A stretch of DNA of 64,000 nt from Prosapia bicincta. Its lineage: Eukaryota > Arthropoda > Insecta > Hemiptera > Cercopidae. The notes under the pieces are model-generated. The model did not search any database and was not told where the DNA came from. It saw only the letters and a program-made list of their open reading frames with translations. The first letter of the stretch is position 1, and each line of letters opens with the position of its first letter. Positions 18,885-33,359 of this stretch are shown in pieces. The position numbers and the translations under genes were made by a program. The stretch spans positions 331,925,820-331,989,819 of the forward strand of contig JBAIZL010000002.1 of NCBI GenBank assembly GCA_036971475.1. Reading direction: 5' to 3'.

Positions 18885-21800
18885 ATCACTGCCCAAATCG
18901 CTCCAGTCACGCCCGTTGAAGTATAAATACCGCCCTATTGAAGAAATGCTATGTTTGTACCTCCTTGTCACACCTACATCCACCCATAAGGACTAAATCC
19001 CACCCACAACTGTTATAGACGTTTTATTTATCGTTCATTAGGGTGAACGACATCAATTTAGAGTAAATAATCTAAAATAAACAGACTATTGTTCACCTAC
19101 TTTCGATTTTTCTATTATATACGACCTAGATATGAAATAACAACCCAAATAATATCAGGAACACATCTATCACTGCCCAAATCGCTCCAGTCACGCCCGT
19201 TGAAGTATAAATACCGCCCTATTGAAGAAATGCTATGTTTGTACCTCCTTGTCACACCTACATCCACCCATAAGGACTAAATCCCACCCACAACTGTTAT
19301 AGACGTTTTATTTATCGTTCATTAGGGTGAACGACATCAATTTAGAGTAAATAATCTAAAATAAACAGACTATTGGTGACCTACTTTCGATTTTTCTATT
19401 ATATACGACCTAGATATGAAATAACAACCCAAATAATATCAGGAACACACCTATCACTGCCCAAAATCGCTCCAGTCACGCCTGTTGAAGTATAAATACC
19501 GCCCTATTGAAGAAATGCTATGTTTGTACCTCCTTGTCACACCTACATCCACCCATAAGGAGTAAATCCCGCCCAAAACTGATATAGACGTTTTATGTAT
19601 CGTTCATTAGGGTGAACGACCTCAATTTAGAGTAAATAATCTAAAATAAACAGACTATTGGTGACCTACTTTCGATTTTTCTATTATATACGACCTAGAT
19701 ATGAAATAACAACCCAAATAATATCAGGAACACACCTATCACTGCCCAAATCGCTCCAGTCACGCCCGTTGAAGTAAAAATACCGCCCTATTGAAGAAAT
19801 GCTATGTTTGTACCTCCTTGTCACACCTACATCCACCCATAAGGACTAAATCCCGCCCAAAACTGATATAGACGTTTTATTTATCGTTCATTAGGGTGAA
19901 CGACCTCAATTTAGAGTAAATAATCTAAAATAAACAGACTATTGTTGACCTACTTTCGATTTTTCTATTATATACGACCTAGATATGAAATAACAACCCA
20001 AATAATATCAGGAACACACCTATCACTGCCCAAATCGCTCCAGTCACGCCCGTTGAAGTAAAAATACCGCCCTATTGAAGAAATGCTATGTTTGTACCTC
20101 CTTGTCACACCTACATCCACCCATAAAGATTACATCCCGCCCAAAACAGTTATAGACGTTTTATTTATCGTTCACTAGGGTGAACGACCTCAATTTAGAG
20201 TAAATAATCTAAATAAACAGACTATTGTTCACCTACTTTCGATTTTTCTATTATATACGACCTAGATATGAAATAACCCAAATAATATCAGGAACACACC
20301 TATCACTGCCCAAATCGCTCCAGTCACGCCCGGTGAAGTAGAAATACCGCCCTATTGAAGAAATGCTATGTTTGTACCTCCTTGTCACACCTACATCCAC
20401 CCATAAGGACTAAATCCCGCCCAAAACTGATATAGACGTTTTATTTATCGTTCATTAGGGTGAACCACCTCAATTTAGAGTAAATAATCTAAATAAACAG
20501 ACTATTGTTGACCTACTTTCGATTTTTTTATATATACGACCTAGATATGAAATAACAACCCAAATAATATCAGGAACACACCTATCACTGCCCAAATCGC
20601 TCCAGTCACGCACGTTGAAGTATAAATACCGCCCTATTGAAGAAATGCTATGTTTGTACCTCCTTGTCACACCTACATCCACCCATAAGGAGTAAATCCA
20701 GCCCATAACTGATATAGACATTTTATTTATCGTTCATTAGGGTGAACGACCTCAATTTAGAGTAAATAATCTAAATAAACAGACTATTGTTGACCTACTT
20801 TCGATTTTTCCATTATATACGACCTAGATATGAAATAACAACCCCAAATAATATCAGGAACACACCTATCACTGCCCAAATCGCCCCAGTCACGCCCGTT
20901 GAAGTAAAAATACCGCCCTATTGAAGAAATGCTATGTTTGTACCTCCTTGTCACACCTACATCCACCCATAAGGACTAAATCACCGCCCAAAACAGATAT
21001 AGACATTTTATTTATCGTTCATTAGGGTGAACGACCTCAATTTAGAGTAAATAATCTAAATAAACAGACTATTGTTGACCTACTTTCGATTTTTTTATAT
21101 ATACGACTAGATATGAAATAACAACCCAAATAATATCAGGAACACATCTATCACTGCCCAAATCGCTCCAGTCACGCCCGTTGAAGTAAAAATATCACCC
21201 TATTGAAGAAATGCTATGTTTGTACCTCCTTGTCACACCTACATCCACCCATAAGGACTAAATCCCGCCCAAAACTGATATAGACGTTTTATTTATCGTT
21301 CATTAGGGTGAACGACCTCAATTTAGAGTAAATAATCTAAGTAAACAGACTATTGTTGACCTACTTTCGATTTTTCCATTATATACGACCTAGATATGAA
21401 ATAACAACCCCAAATAATATCAGGAACACACCTATCACTGCCCAAATCGCCCCAGTCACGCCCGTTGAAGTAAAAATACCGCCCTATTGAAGAAATGCTA
21501 TGTTTGTACCTCCTTGTCACACCTACATCCACCCATAAAGACTACATCCCGCCCAAAACAGTTATAGACGTTTTATTTATCGTTCATTAGGGTGAACGAC
21601 CTCAATTTAGAGTAAATAATCTAAATAAACAGACTATTGTTGACCTACTTTCGATTTTTCTATTATATACGACCTAGATATGAAATAACAACCCAAATAA
21701 TATCAGGATCACACCTATCACTGCCCAAATCGCTCCAGTCACGCCCGTTGAAGTATAAATACCGCCCTATTGAAGAAATGCTATGTTTGTACCTCCTTGT

Positions 21801-24800
21801 CACACCTACATCCACCCATAAGGACTAAATCCCGCCCAAAACAGATATAGACGTTTTATTTATCGTTCATTGTTGGTGAACGACCTCAATTTAGAGTAAA
21901 TAATCTAAATAAACAGACTATTGTTGACCTACTTTCGATTTTTCTATTATATACGACCTAGATATGAAATAACAACCCAAATAATATCAGGATCACACCT
22001 ATCACTGCCCAAATCGCTCCAGTCACGCCCGTTGAAGTATAAATACCGCCCTATTGAAGAAATGCTATGTTTGTACCTCCTTGTCACACCTACATCCACC
22101 CATAAGGAGTAAATCCCGCCCAAAACTGATATAGACGTTTTATTTATCGTTCATTATTGGTGAACGACCTCAATTTAGAGTAAATAATCTAAATAAACAG
22201 ACTATTGTTGACCTACTTTCGATTTTTCTATTATATACGACCTAGATATGAAATAACAACCCAAATAATATCAGGATCACACCTATCACTGCCCAAATCG
22301 CTCCAGTCACGCCCGTTGAAGTATAAATACCGCCCTATTGAAGAAATGCTATGTTTGTACCTCCTTGTCACACCTACATCCACCCATAAGGACTAAATCC
22401 CGCCCAAAACAGATATAGACGTTTTATTTATCGTTCATTGTTGGTGAACGACCTCAATTTAGAGTAAATAATCTAAATAAACAAACTATTGTTGACCTAC
22501 TTTCGATTTTTCTATTATATACGACCTAGATATGAAATAACCCAAATAATATCAGGAACACACCTATCACTGCCCAAATCGCTCCAGTCACGCCCGTTGA
22601 AGTATAAATACCGCCCTATTGAAGAAATGCTATGTTTGTACCTCCTTGTCACACCTACATCCACCCATAAGGACTAAATCCCGCCCAAAACAGATATAGA
22701 CGTTTTATTTATCGTTCATTAGGGTGAACGACCTCAATTTAGAGTAAATAATCTAAAATAAACAGACTATTGTTGACCTACTTTCGATTTTTCTATTATA
22801 TACGACCTAGATATGAAATAACAACCCAAATAATATCAGGATCACACCTATCACTGCCCAAATCGCTCCAGTCACGCCCGTTGAAGTATAAATACCGCCC
22901 TATTGAAGAAATGCTATGTTTGTACCTCCTTGTCACACCTACATCCACCCATAAGGACTAAATCCCGCCCAAAACAGATATAGACGTTTTATTTATCGTT
23001 CATTGTTGGTGAACGACCTCAATTTAGAGTAAATAATCTAAATAAACAAACTATTGTTGACCTACTTTCGATTTTTCTATTATATACGACCTAGATATGA
23101 AATAACCCAAATAATATCAGGAACACACCTATCACTGCCCAAATCGCTCCAGTCACGCCCGTTGAAGTATAAATACCGCCCTATTGAAGAAATGCTATGT
23201 TTGTACCTCCTTGTCACACCTACATCCACCCATAAGGACTAAATCCCACCCACAACTGTTATAGACGTTTTATTTATCGTTCATTAGGGTGAACGACATC
23301 AATTTAGAGTAAATAATCTAAAATAAACAGACTATTGTTCACCTACTTTCGATTTTTCTATTATATACGACCTAGATATGAAATAACAACCCAAATAATA
23401 TCAGGAACACATCTATCACTGCCCAAATCGCTCCAGTCACGCCCGTTGAAGTATAAATACCGCCCTATTGAAGAAATGCTATGTTTGTACCTCCTTGTCA
23501 CACCTACATCCACCCATAAGGACTAAATCCCACCCACAACTGTTATAGACGTTTTATTTATCGTTCATTAGGGTGAACGACATCAATTTAGAGTAAATAA
23601 TCTAAAATAAACAGACTATTGGTGACCTACTTTCGATTTTTCTATTATATACGACCTAGATATGAAATAACAACCCAAATAATATCAGGAACACACCTAT
23701 CACTGCCCAAAATCGCTCCAGTCACGCCTGTTGAAGTATAAATACCGCCCTATTGAAGAAATGCTATGTTTGTACCTCCTTGTCACACCTACATCCACCC
23801 ATAAGGAGTAAATCCCGCCCAAAACTGATATAGACGTTTTATGTATCGTTCATTAGGGTGAACGACCTCAATTTAGAGTAAATAATCTAAAATAAACAGA
23901 CTATTGGTGACCTACTTTCGATTTTTCTATTATATACGACCTAGATATGAAATAACAACCCAAATAATATCAGGAACACACCTATCACTGCCCAAATCGC
24001 TCCAGTCACGCCCGTTGAAGTAAAAATACCGCCCTATTGAAGAAATGCTATGTTTGTACCTCCTTGTCACACCTACATCCACCCATAAGGACTAAATCCC
24101 GCCCAAAACTGATATAGACGTTTTATTTATCGTTCATTAGGGTGAACGACCTCAATTTAGAGTAAATAATCTAAAATAAACAGACTATTGTTGACCTACT
24201 TTCGATTTTTCTATTATATACGACCTAGATATGAAATAACAACCCAAATAATATCAGGAACACACCTATCACTGCCCAAATCGCTCCAGTCACGCCCGTT
24301 GAAGTAAAAATACCGCCCTATTGAAGAAATGCTATGTTTGTACCTCCTTGTCACACCTACATCCACCCATAAAGATTACATCCCGCCCAAAACAGTTATA
24401 GACGTTTTATTTATCGTTCACTAGGGTGAACGACCTCAATTTAGAGTAAATAATCTAAATAAACAGACTATTGTTCACCTACTTTCGATTTTTCTATTAT
24501 ATACGACCTAGATATGAAATAACCCAAATAATATCAGGAACACACCTATCACTGCCCAAATCGCTCCAGTCACGCCCGGTGAAGTAGAAATACCGCCCTA
24601 TTGAAGAAATGCTATGTTTGTACCTCCTTGTCACACCTACATCCACCCATAAGGACTAAATCCCGCCCAAAACTGATATAGACGTTTTATTTATCGTTCA
24701 TTAGGGTGAACCACCTCAATTTAGAGTAAATAATCTAAATAAACAGACTATTGTTGACCTACTTTCGATTTTTTTATATATACGACCTAGATATGAAATA

Positions 24801-27376
24801 ACAACCCAAATAATATCAGGAACACACCTATCACTGCCCAAATCGCTCCAGTCACGCACGTTGAAGTATAAATACCGCCCTATTGAAGAAATGCTATGTT
24901 TGTACCTCCTTGTCACACCTACATCCACCCATAAGGAGTAAATCCAGCCCATAACTGATATAGACATTTTATTTATCGTTCATTAGGGTGAACGACCTCA
25001 ATTTAGAGTAAATAATCTAAATAAACAGACTATTGTTGACCTACTTTCGATTTTTCCATTATATACGACCTAGATATGAAATAACAACCCCAAATAATAT
25101 CAGGAACACACCTATCACTGCCCAAATCGCCCCAGTCACGCCCGTTGAAGTAAAAATACCGCCCTATTGAAGAAATGCTATGTTTGTACCTCCTTGTCAC
25201 ACCTACATCCACCCATAAGGACTAAATCACCGCCCAAAACAGATATAGACATTTTATTTATCGTTCATTAGGGTGAACGACCTCAATTTAGAGTAAATAA
25301 TCTAAATAAACAGACTATTGTTGACCTACTTTCGATTTTTTTATATATACGACTAGATATGAAATAACAACCCAAATAATATCAGGAACACATCTATCAC
25401 TGCCCAAATCGCTCCAGTCACGCCCGTTGAAGTAAAAATATCACCCTATTGAAGAAATGCTATGTTTGTACCTCCTTGTCACACCTACATCCACCCATAA
25501 GGACTAAATCCCGCCCAAAACTGATATAGACGTTTTATTTATCGTTCATTAGGGTGAACGACCTCAATTTAGAGTAAATAATCTAAGTAAACAGACTATT
25601 GTTGACCTACTTTCGATTTTTCCATTATATACGACCTAGATATGAAATAACAACCCCAAATAATATCAGGAACACACCTATCACTGCCCAAATCGCCCCA
25701 GTCACGCCCGTTGAAGTAAAAATACCGCCCTATTGAAGAAATGCTATGTTTGTACCTCCTTGTCACACCTACATCCACCCATAAAGACTACATCCCGCCC
25801 AAAACAGTTATAGACGTTTTATTTATCGTTCATTAGGGTGAACGACCTCAATTTAGAGTAAATAATCTAAATAAACAGACTATTGTTGACCTACTTTCGA
25901 TTTTTCTATTATATACGACCTAGATATGAAATAACAACCCAAATAATATCAGGATCACACCTATCACTGCCCAAATCGCTCCAGTCACGCCCGTTGAAGT
26001 ATAAATACCGCCCTATTGAAGAAATGCTATGTTTGTACCTCCTTGTCACACCTACATCCACCCATAAGGACTAAATCCCGCCCAAAACAGATATAGACGT
26101 TTTATTTATCGTTCATTGTTGGTGAACGACCTCAATTTAGAGTAAATAATCTAAATAAACAGACTATTGTTGACCTACTTTCGATTTTTCTATTATATAC
26201 GACCTAGATATGAAATAACAACCCAAATAATATCAGGATCACACCTATCACTGCCCAAATCGCTCCAGTCACGCCCGTTGAAGTATAAATACCGCCCTAT
26301 TGAAGAAATGCTATGTTTGTACCTCCTTGTCACACCTACATCCACCCATAAGGAGTAAATCCCGCCCAAAACTGATATAGACGTTTTATTTATCGTTCAT
26401 TATTGGTGAACGACCTCAATTTAGAGTAAATAATCTAAATAAACAGACTATTGTTGACCTACTTTCGATTTTTCTATTATATACGACCTAGATATGAAAT
26501 AACAACCCAAATAATATCAGGATCACACCTATCACTGCCCAAATCGCTCCAGTCACGCCCGTTGAAGTATAAATACCGCCCTATTGAAGAAATGCTATGT
26601 TTGTACCTCCTTGTCACACCTACATCCACCCATAAGGACTAAATCCCGCCCAAAACAGATATAGACGTTTTATTTATCGTTCATTGTTGGTGAACGACCT
26701 CAATTTAGAGTAAATAATCTAAATAAACAAACTATTGTTGACCTACTTTCGATTTTTCTATTATATACGACCTAGATATGAAATAACCCAAATAATATCA
26801 GGAACACACCTATCACTGCCCAAATCGCTCCAGTCACGCCCGTTGAAGTATAAATACCGCCCTATTGAAGAAATGCTATGTTTGTACCTCCTTGTCACAC
26901 CTACATCCACCCATAAGGACTAAATCCCGCCCAAAACAGATATAGACGTTTTATTTATCGTTCATTAGGGTGAACGACCTCAATTTAGAGTAAATAATCT
27001 AAAATAAACAGACTATTGTTGACCTACTTTCGATTTTTCTATTATATACGACCTAGATATGAAATAACAACCCAAATAATATCAGGATCACACCTATCAC
27101 TGCCCAAATCGCTCCAGTCACGCCCGTTGAAGTATAAATACCGCCCTATTGAAGAAATGCTATGTTTGTACCTCCTTGTCACACCTACATCCACCCATAA
27201 GGACTAAATCCCGCCCAAAACAGATATAGACGTTTTATTTATCGTTCATTGTTGGTGAACGACCTCAATTTAGAGTAAATAATCTAAATAAACAAACTAT
27301 TGTTGACCTACTTTCGATTTTTCTATTATATACGACCTAGATATGAAATAACCCAAATAATATCAGGAACACACCT
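18885..27376 (+). repeat. Two-copy tandem duplication of a 15-monomer block (4246 bp)
   Basis: Variant monomers recur at an exact offset of 4246 bp, for example 19089 and 23335, 20470 and 24716, 21350 and 25596, 21637 and 25883, 22770 and 27016. Rare markers such as AAAGATTACATCCCG (about 20125 and 24371) also repeat at this distance. Borders are estimated from where the match fails (about 18881 on the left and 27490 on the right). Confidence 0.85.
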
Positions 27377-28499
27377 ATCACTGCCCAAATCGCTCCAGTC
27401 ACGCCCGTTGAAGTATAAATACCGCCCTATTGAAGAAATGCTATGTTTGTACCTCCTTGTCACACCTACATCCACCCATAAGGACTAAATCCCGCCCAAA
27501 ACAGATATAGACGTTTTATTTATCGTTCATTAGGGTGAACGACCTCAATTTAGAGTAAATAATCTAAAATAAACAGACTATTGTTGACCTACTTTCGATT
27601 TTTCTATTATATACGATCTAGATATGAAATAACAACCCAAATAATATCAGGAACACACCTATCACTGCCCAAATCGCTCCAGTCACGCCCGTTGAAGTAT
27701 AAATACCGCCCTATTGAAGAAATGCTATGTTTGTACCTCCTTGTCACACCTACATCCACCCATAAGGACTAAATCCCGCCCAAAACTGATATAGACGTTT
27801 TATTTATCGTTCATTAGGGTGAACGACCTCAATTTAGAGTAAATAATCTAAATAAACAGACTATTGTTCACCTACTTTCGATTTTTCCATTATATACGAC
27901 CTAGATATGAAATAACAACCCAAATAATATCAGGAACACACCTATAACTGCCCAAATCGCTCCAGTCACGCCCGTTGAAGTATAAATACCGCCCTATTGA
28001 AGAAATGCTATGTTTGTACCTCCTTGTCACACCTACATCCCCCCATAAGGACTAAATCCCGCCCAAAACTGATATAGACGTTTTATTTATCGTTCATTAG
28101 GGTGAACGACCTCAATTTAGAGTAAATAATCTAAATAAACAAACTATTGTTGACCTACTTTCGATTTTTCTATTATATACGACCTAGATATGAAATAACA
28201 ACCCAAATAATATCAGGAACACACCTATCACTGCCCAAATCGCTCCAGTCACGCCCGTTGAAGTATAAATACCGCCCTATTGAAGAAATGCTATGTTTGT
28301 ACCTCCTTGTCACACCTACATCCACCCATAAGGACTAAATCCCGCCCAAAACTGATATAGACGTTTTATTTATCGTTCATTAGGGTGAACGACCTCAATT
28401 TAGAGTAAATAATCTAAATAAACAGACTATTGTTCACCTACTTTCGATTTTTCCATTATATACGACCTAGATATGAAATAACAACCCAAATAATATCAG

Positions 28500-30200
28500 G
28501 AACACACCTATAACTGCCCAAATCGCTCCAGTCACGCCCGTTGAAGTATAAATACCGCCCTATTGAAGAAATGCTATGTTTGTACCTCCTTGTTACACCT
28601 ACATCCACCCATAAGGACTAACTCCGGTCCAAAAGTGATATAGACGTTTTATTTATCGTTCATTAGGGTGAACCACCTCAATTTAGAGTAAATAATCTAA
28701 ATAAACAGACTATTGTTGACCTACTTTCGATTTTGACATTATATACGACCTAGATATGAAATAACAACCCAAATAATATCAGGAACACACCTATCACTGC
28801 CAAAATCGCTCCAGTCACGCCCGTTGAAGTAAAAATACCGCCCTATTGAAGAAATGCTATGTTTGTACCTCCTTGTCACACCTACATCCACCCATAAGGA
28901 GTAAATCCCGCCCAAAAACTGATATAGACGTTTTATTTATCGTTCATTACTGTGAACCACCTCAATTTAGAGTAAATAATCTAAATAAACAAACTATTGT
29001 TGACCTACTTTCGATTTTTCTATTATATACGACCTAGATATGAAATAACAACCCAAATAATATCAGGAACACACCTACCACTGCCCAAATCGCTCCAGTC
29101 ACGCCCGTTGAAGTATAAATACCGCCCTATTGAAGAAATGCTATGTTTGTACCTCCTTGTCACACCTACATCCACCCATAAGGAGTAAATCCCGCCCAAA
29201 ACAGTTATAGACGTTTTATTTATCGTTCATTGTTGGTGAACGACCTCAATTTAGAGTAAATAATCTAAATAAACAGACTATTGTTGACCTAATTTCAATT
29301 TTTCTATTATATACGACCTAGATATGAAATAACAACCCAAATAATATCAGGAACACACCTATAACTGCCCAAATCGCTCCAGTCACGCCCGTTGAAGTAT
29401 AAATACCGCCCTATTGAAGAAATGCTATGTTTGTACCTCCTTGTTACACCTACATCCACCCATAAGGACTAACTCCGGTCCAAAAGTGATATAGACGTTT
29501 TATTTATCGTTCATTAGGGTGAACCACCTCAATTTAGAGTAAATAATCTAAATAAACAGACTATTGTTGACCTACTTTCGATTTTTCTATTATATACGAC
29601 CTAGATATGAAATAACAACCCAAATAATATCAGGAACACACCTATCACTGCCAAAATCGCTCCAGTCACGCCCGTTGAAGTAAAAATACCGCCCTATTGA
29701 AGAAATGCTATGTTTGTACCTCCTTGTCACACCTACATCCACCCATAAGGAGTAAATCCCGCCCAAAAACTGATATAGACGTTTTATTTATCGTTCATTA
29801 CTGTGAACCACCTCAATTTAGAGTAAATAATCTAAATAAACAAACTATTGTTGACCTACTTTCGATTTTTCTATTATATACGACCTAGATATGAAATAAC
29901 AACCCAAATAATATCAGGAACACACCTACCACTGCCCAAATCGCTCCAGTCACGCCCGTTGAAGTATAAATACCGCCCTATTGAAGAAATGCTATGTTTG
30001 TACCTCCTTGTCACACCTACATCCACCCATAAAGACTACACCCGCCCAAAACAGTTATAGACGTTTTATTTATCGTTCATTGTTGGTGAACGACCTCAAT
30101 TTAGAGTAAATAATCTAAATAAACAGACTATTGTTGACCTAATTTCAATTTTTCTATTATATACGACCTAGATATGAAATAACAACCCAAATAATATCAG
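28500..30200 (+). repeat. Two-copy duplication of a 3-monomer block (851 bp)
   Basis: Markers such as ACTCCGGTCCAAAAGTGAT (28620 and 29471) and the GTTCATTACTGTGAACC variant (28942 and 29793) recur at 851 bp. Borders are approximate. Confidence 0.75.
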
Positions 30201-33200
30201 GAACACACCTATCACTGCCCAAATCGCTCCAGTCACGCCCGTTGAAGTATAAATACCGCCCTATTGAAGAAATGCTATGTTTGTACCTCCTTGTCACACC
30301 TACATCCACCCATAAGGAGTAAATCCCGCCCAAAAACTGATATAGACGTTTTATTTATCGTTCATTAGGGTGAACCACCTCAATTTAGAGTAAATAATCT
30401 AAATAAACAAACTATTGTTGACCTACTTTCGATTTTTCTATTATATACGACCTAGATATGAAATAACAACCCAAATAATATCAGGAACACACCTACCACT
30501 GCCCAAATCGCTCCAGTCACGCACGTTGAAGTATAAATACCGCCCTATTGAAGAAATGCTATGTTTGTACCTCCTTGTCACACCTACATCCACCCATAAG
30601 GAGTAAATCCCGCCCAAAAACTGATATAGACGTTTTATTTATCGTTCATTAGGGTGAACCACCTCAATTTAGAGTAAATAATCTAAATAAACAAACTATT
30701 GTTGACCTACTTTCGATTTTTCTATTATATACGACCTAGATATGAAATAACAACCCAAATAATATCAGGAACACACCTACCACTGCCCAAATCGCTCCAG
30801 TCACGCACGTTGAAGTATAAATACCGCCCTATTGAAGAAATGCTATGTTTGTACCTCCTTGTCACACCTACATCCACCCATAAAGACTACATCCCGCCCA
30901 AAACAGATATAGACATTTTATCTATCGTTCATTATTGGTGAACGACCTCAATTTAGAGTAAATAATCTAAATAAACAGACTGTTGTTGACCTACTTTCGA
31001 TTTTTTTATTATATACGACCTAGATATGAAATAACAACCCAAATAATATCAGGAACACACCTATAACTGCCCAAATCGCTCCAGTCACGCCCGTTGAAGT
31101 ATAAATACCGCCCTATTGAAAAAAATGCTATGTCTGTACCTCCTTGTCACACCTACATCCACCCATAAGGACTAAATCACCGCCCAAAACAGATATAGAC
31201 ATTTTATCTATCGTTCATTATTGGTGAACGACCTCAATTTAGAGTAAATAATCTAAATAAACAGACTGTTGTTGACCTACTTTCGATTTTTTTATTATAT
31301 ACGACCTAGATATGAAATAACAACCCAAATAATATCAGGAACACACCTATAACTGCCCAAATCGCTCCAGTCACGCCCGTTGAAGTATAAATACCGCCCT
31401 ATTGAAAAAAATGCTATGTCTGTACCTCCTTGTCACACCTACATCCACCCATAAGGACTAAATCCCGCCCAAAACTGATATAGACGTTTTATTTATCGTT
31501 CATTAGGGTGAACGACCTCAATTTAGAGTAAATAATCTAAATAAACAGACTATTGTTGACCTACCTGCGATTTTTCCATTATATACGACCTAGATATGAA
31601 ATAACAACCCAAATAATATCAGGAACACACCTATAACTGCCCAAATCGCTCCAGTCACGCCCGTTGAAGTATAAATACCGCCCTATTGAAGAAATACTAT
31701 GTTTGTACCTCCTTGTCACACCTACACAACCACCTATAAGGACTAAATCCCGCCCAAAACTGATATCGACGATTTATTTATCGTTCATTAGGGTGAACCA
31801 CCTCAATTTAGAGTAAATAATCTAAATAAACAGACTATTGTTGACCTACCTGCGATTTTTCCATTATATACGACCTAGATATGAAATAACAACCCAAATA
31901 ATATCAGGAACACACCTATCACTGCCCAAATCGCTCCAGTCACGCCCGTTGAAGTAGAAATACCGCCCTATTGAAGAAATGCTATGTCTGTACTTCCTTG
32001 TCACACCTACATCCACCCATAAAGAGTAAATCCCGCCCAAAACTGATATAGACGTTTTATTTATCGTTCATTAGGGTGAACCACCTCAATTTAGAGTAAA
32101 TAATCTACATAAACAGGCTATTGTTGACCTACTTTCGATTTTTCCATTATATACGACCTAGATATGAAATAACAACCCAAATAATATCAGGAACACACCT
32201 ACCACTGCCCAAATCGCTCCAGTCACGCACGTTGAAGTATAAATACCGCCCTATTGAAGAAATGCTATGTTTGTACCTCCTTGTTACACCTACATCCACC
32301 CATAAGGACTAACTCCGGCCCAAAAGTGATATAGACGTTTTATTTATCGTTCATTAGGGTGAACGACCTCAATTTAGAGTAAATAATCTAAATAAACAGA
32401 CTATTGTTGACCTACTTTCGATTTTGACATTATATACGACCTAGATATGAAATAACAACCAAAATAATATCAGGAACACACCTATCACTGCCCAAATCGC
32501 TCCAGTCACGCCCGTTGAAGTAAAAATACCGCCCTATTGAAGAAATGCTATGTTTGTACCTCCTTGTCACACCTACATCCACCCATAAGGACTAAATCCC
32601 GCCCAAAACAGATATAGACGTTTTATTTATCGTTCATTAGGGTGAACGACCCCAATTTAGAGTAAATAATCTAAAATAAACAGACTATTGTTGACCTACT
32701 TTCGGTTTTTCCATTATATACGACCTAGATATGAAATAACAACCCTAATAATATCAGGAACACATCTACCACTGCTCAAATCGCTTCAGTCACGCCCGTT
32801 GAAGTAAAAATACCGCCCTATTGAAGAAACGCTATGTTTGTACCTCCTTGTCACACCTACATCCACCCATAAGGACTAAATCCCGCCCAAAACTGATATA
32901 GACGTTTTATTTATCGTTCATTAGGGTGAACGACCCCAATTTAGAGTAAATAATCTAAATAAACAGACTATTGTTGACCTACTTTCGGTTTTTCCATTAT
33001 ATACGACCTAGATATGAAATAACAACCCAAATAATATCAGGATCACACCTACCACTGCCCAAATCGCTCCAGTCACGCCCGTTGAAGTATAAATACCGCC
33101 CTATTGAAGAAATGCTATGTTTGTACCTCCTTGTCACACCTACATCCACCTATAAGGAGTAAATCCCGCCCAAAACTGATATAGACGTTTTATTTATCGT

Positions 33201-33359
33201 TCATTAGGGTGAACGACCTCAATTTAGAGTAAATAATCTAAATAAACAGACTATTGTTGACCTACTTTCGGTTTTTCCATTATATACGACCTAGATATGA
33301 AATAACAACCCAAATAATATCAGGAACACACCTACCACTGCTCAAATCGCTTCAGTCAC

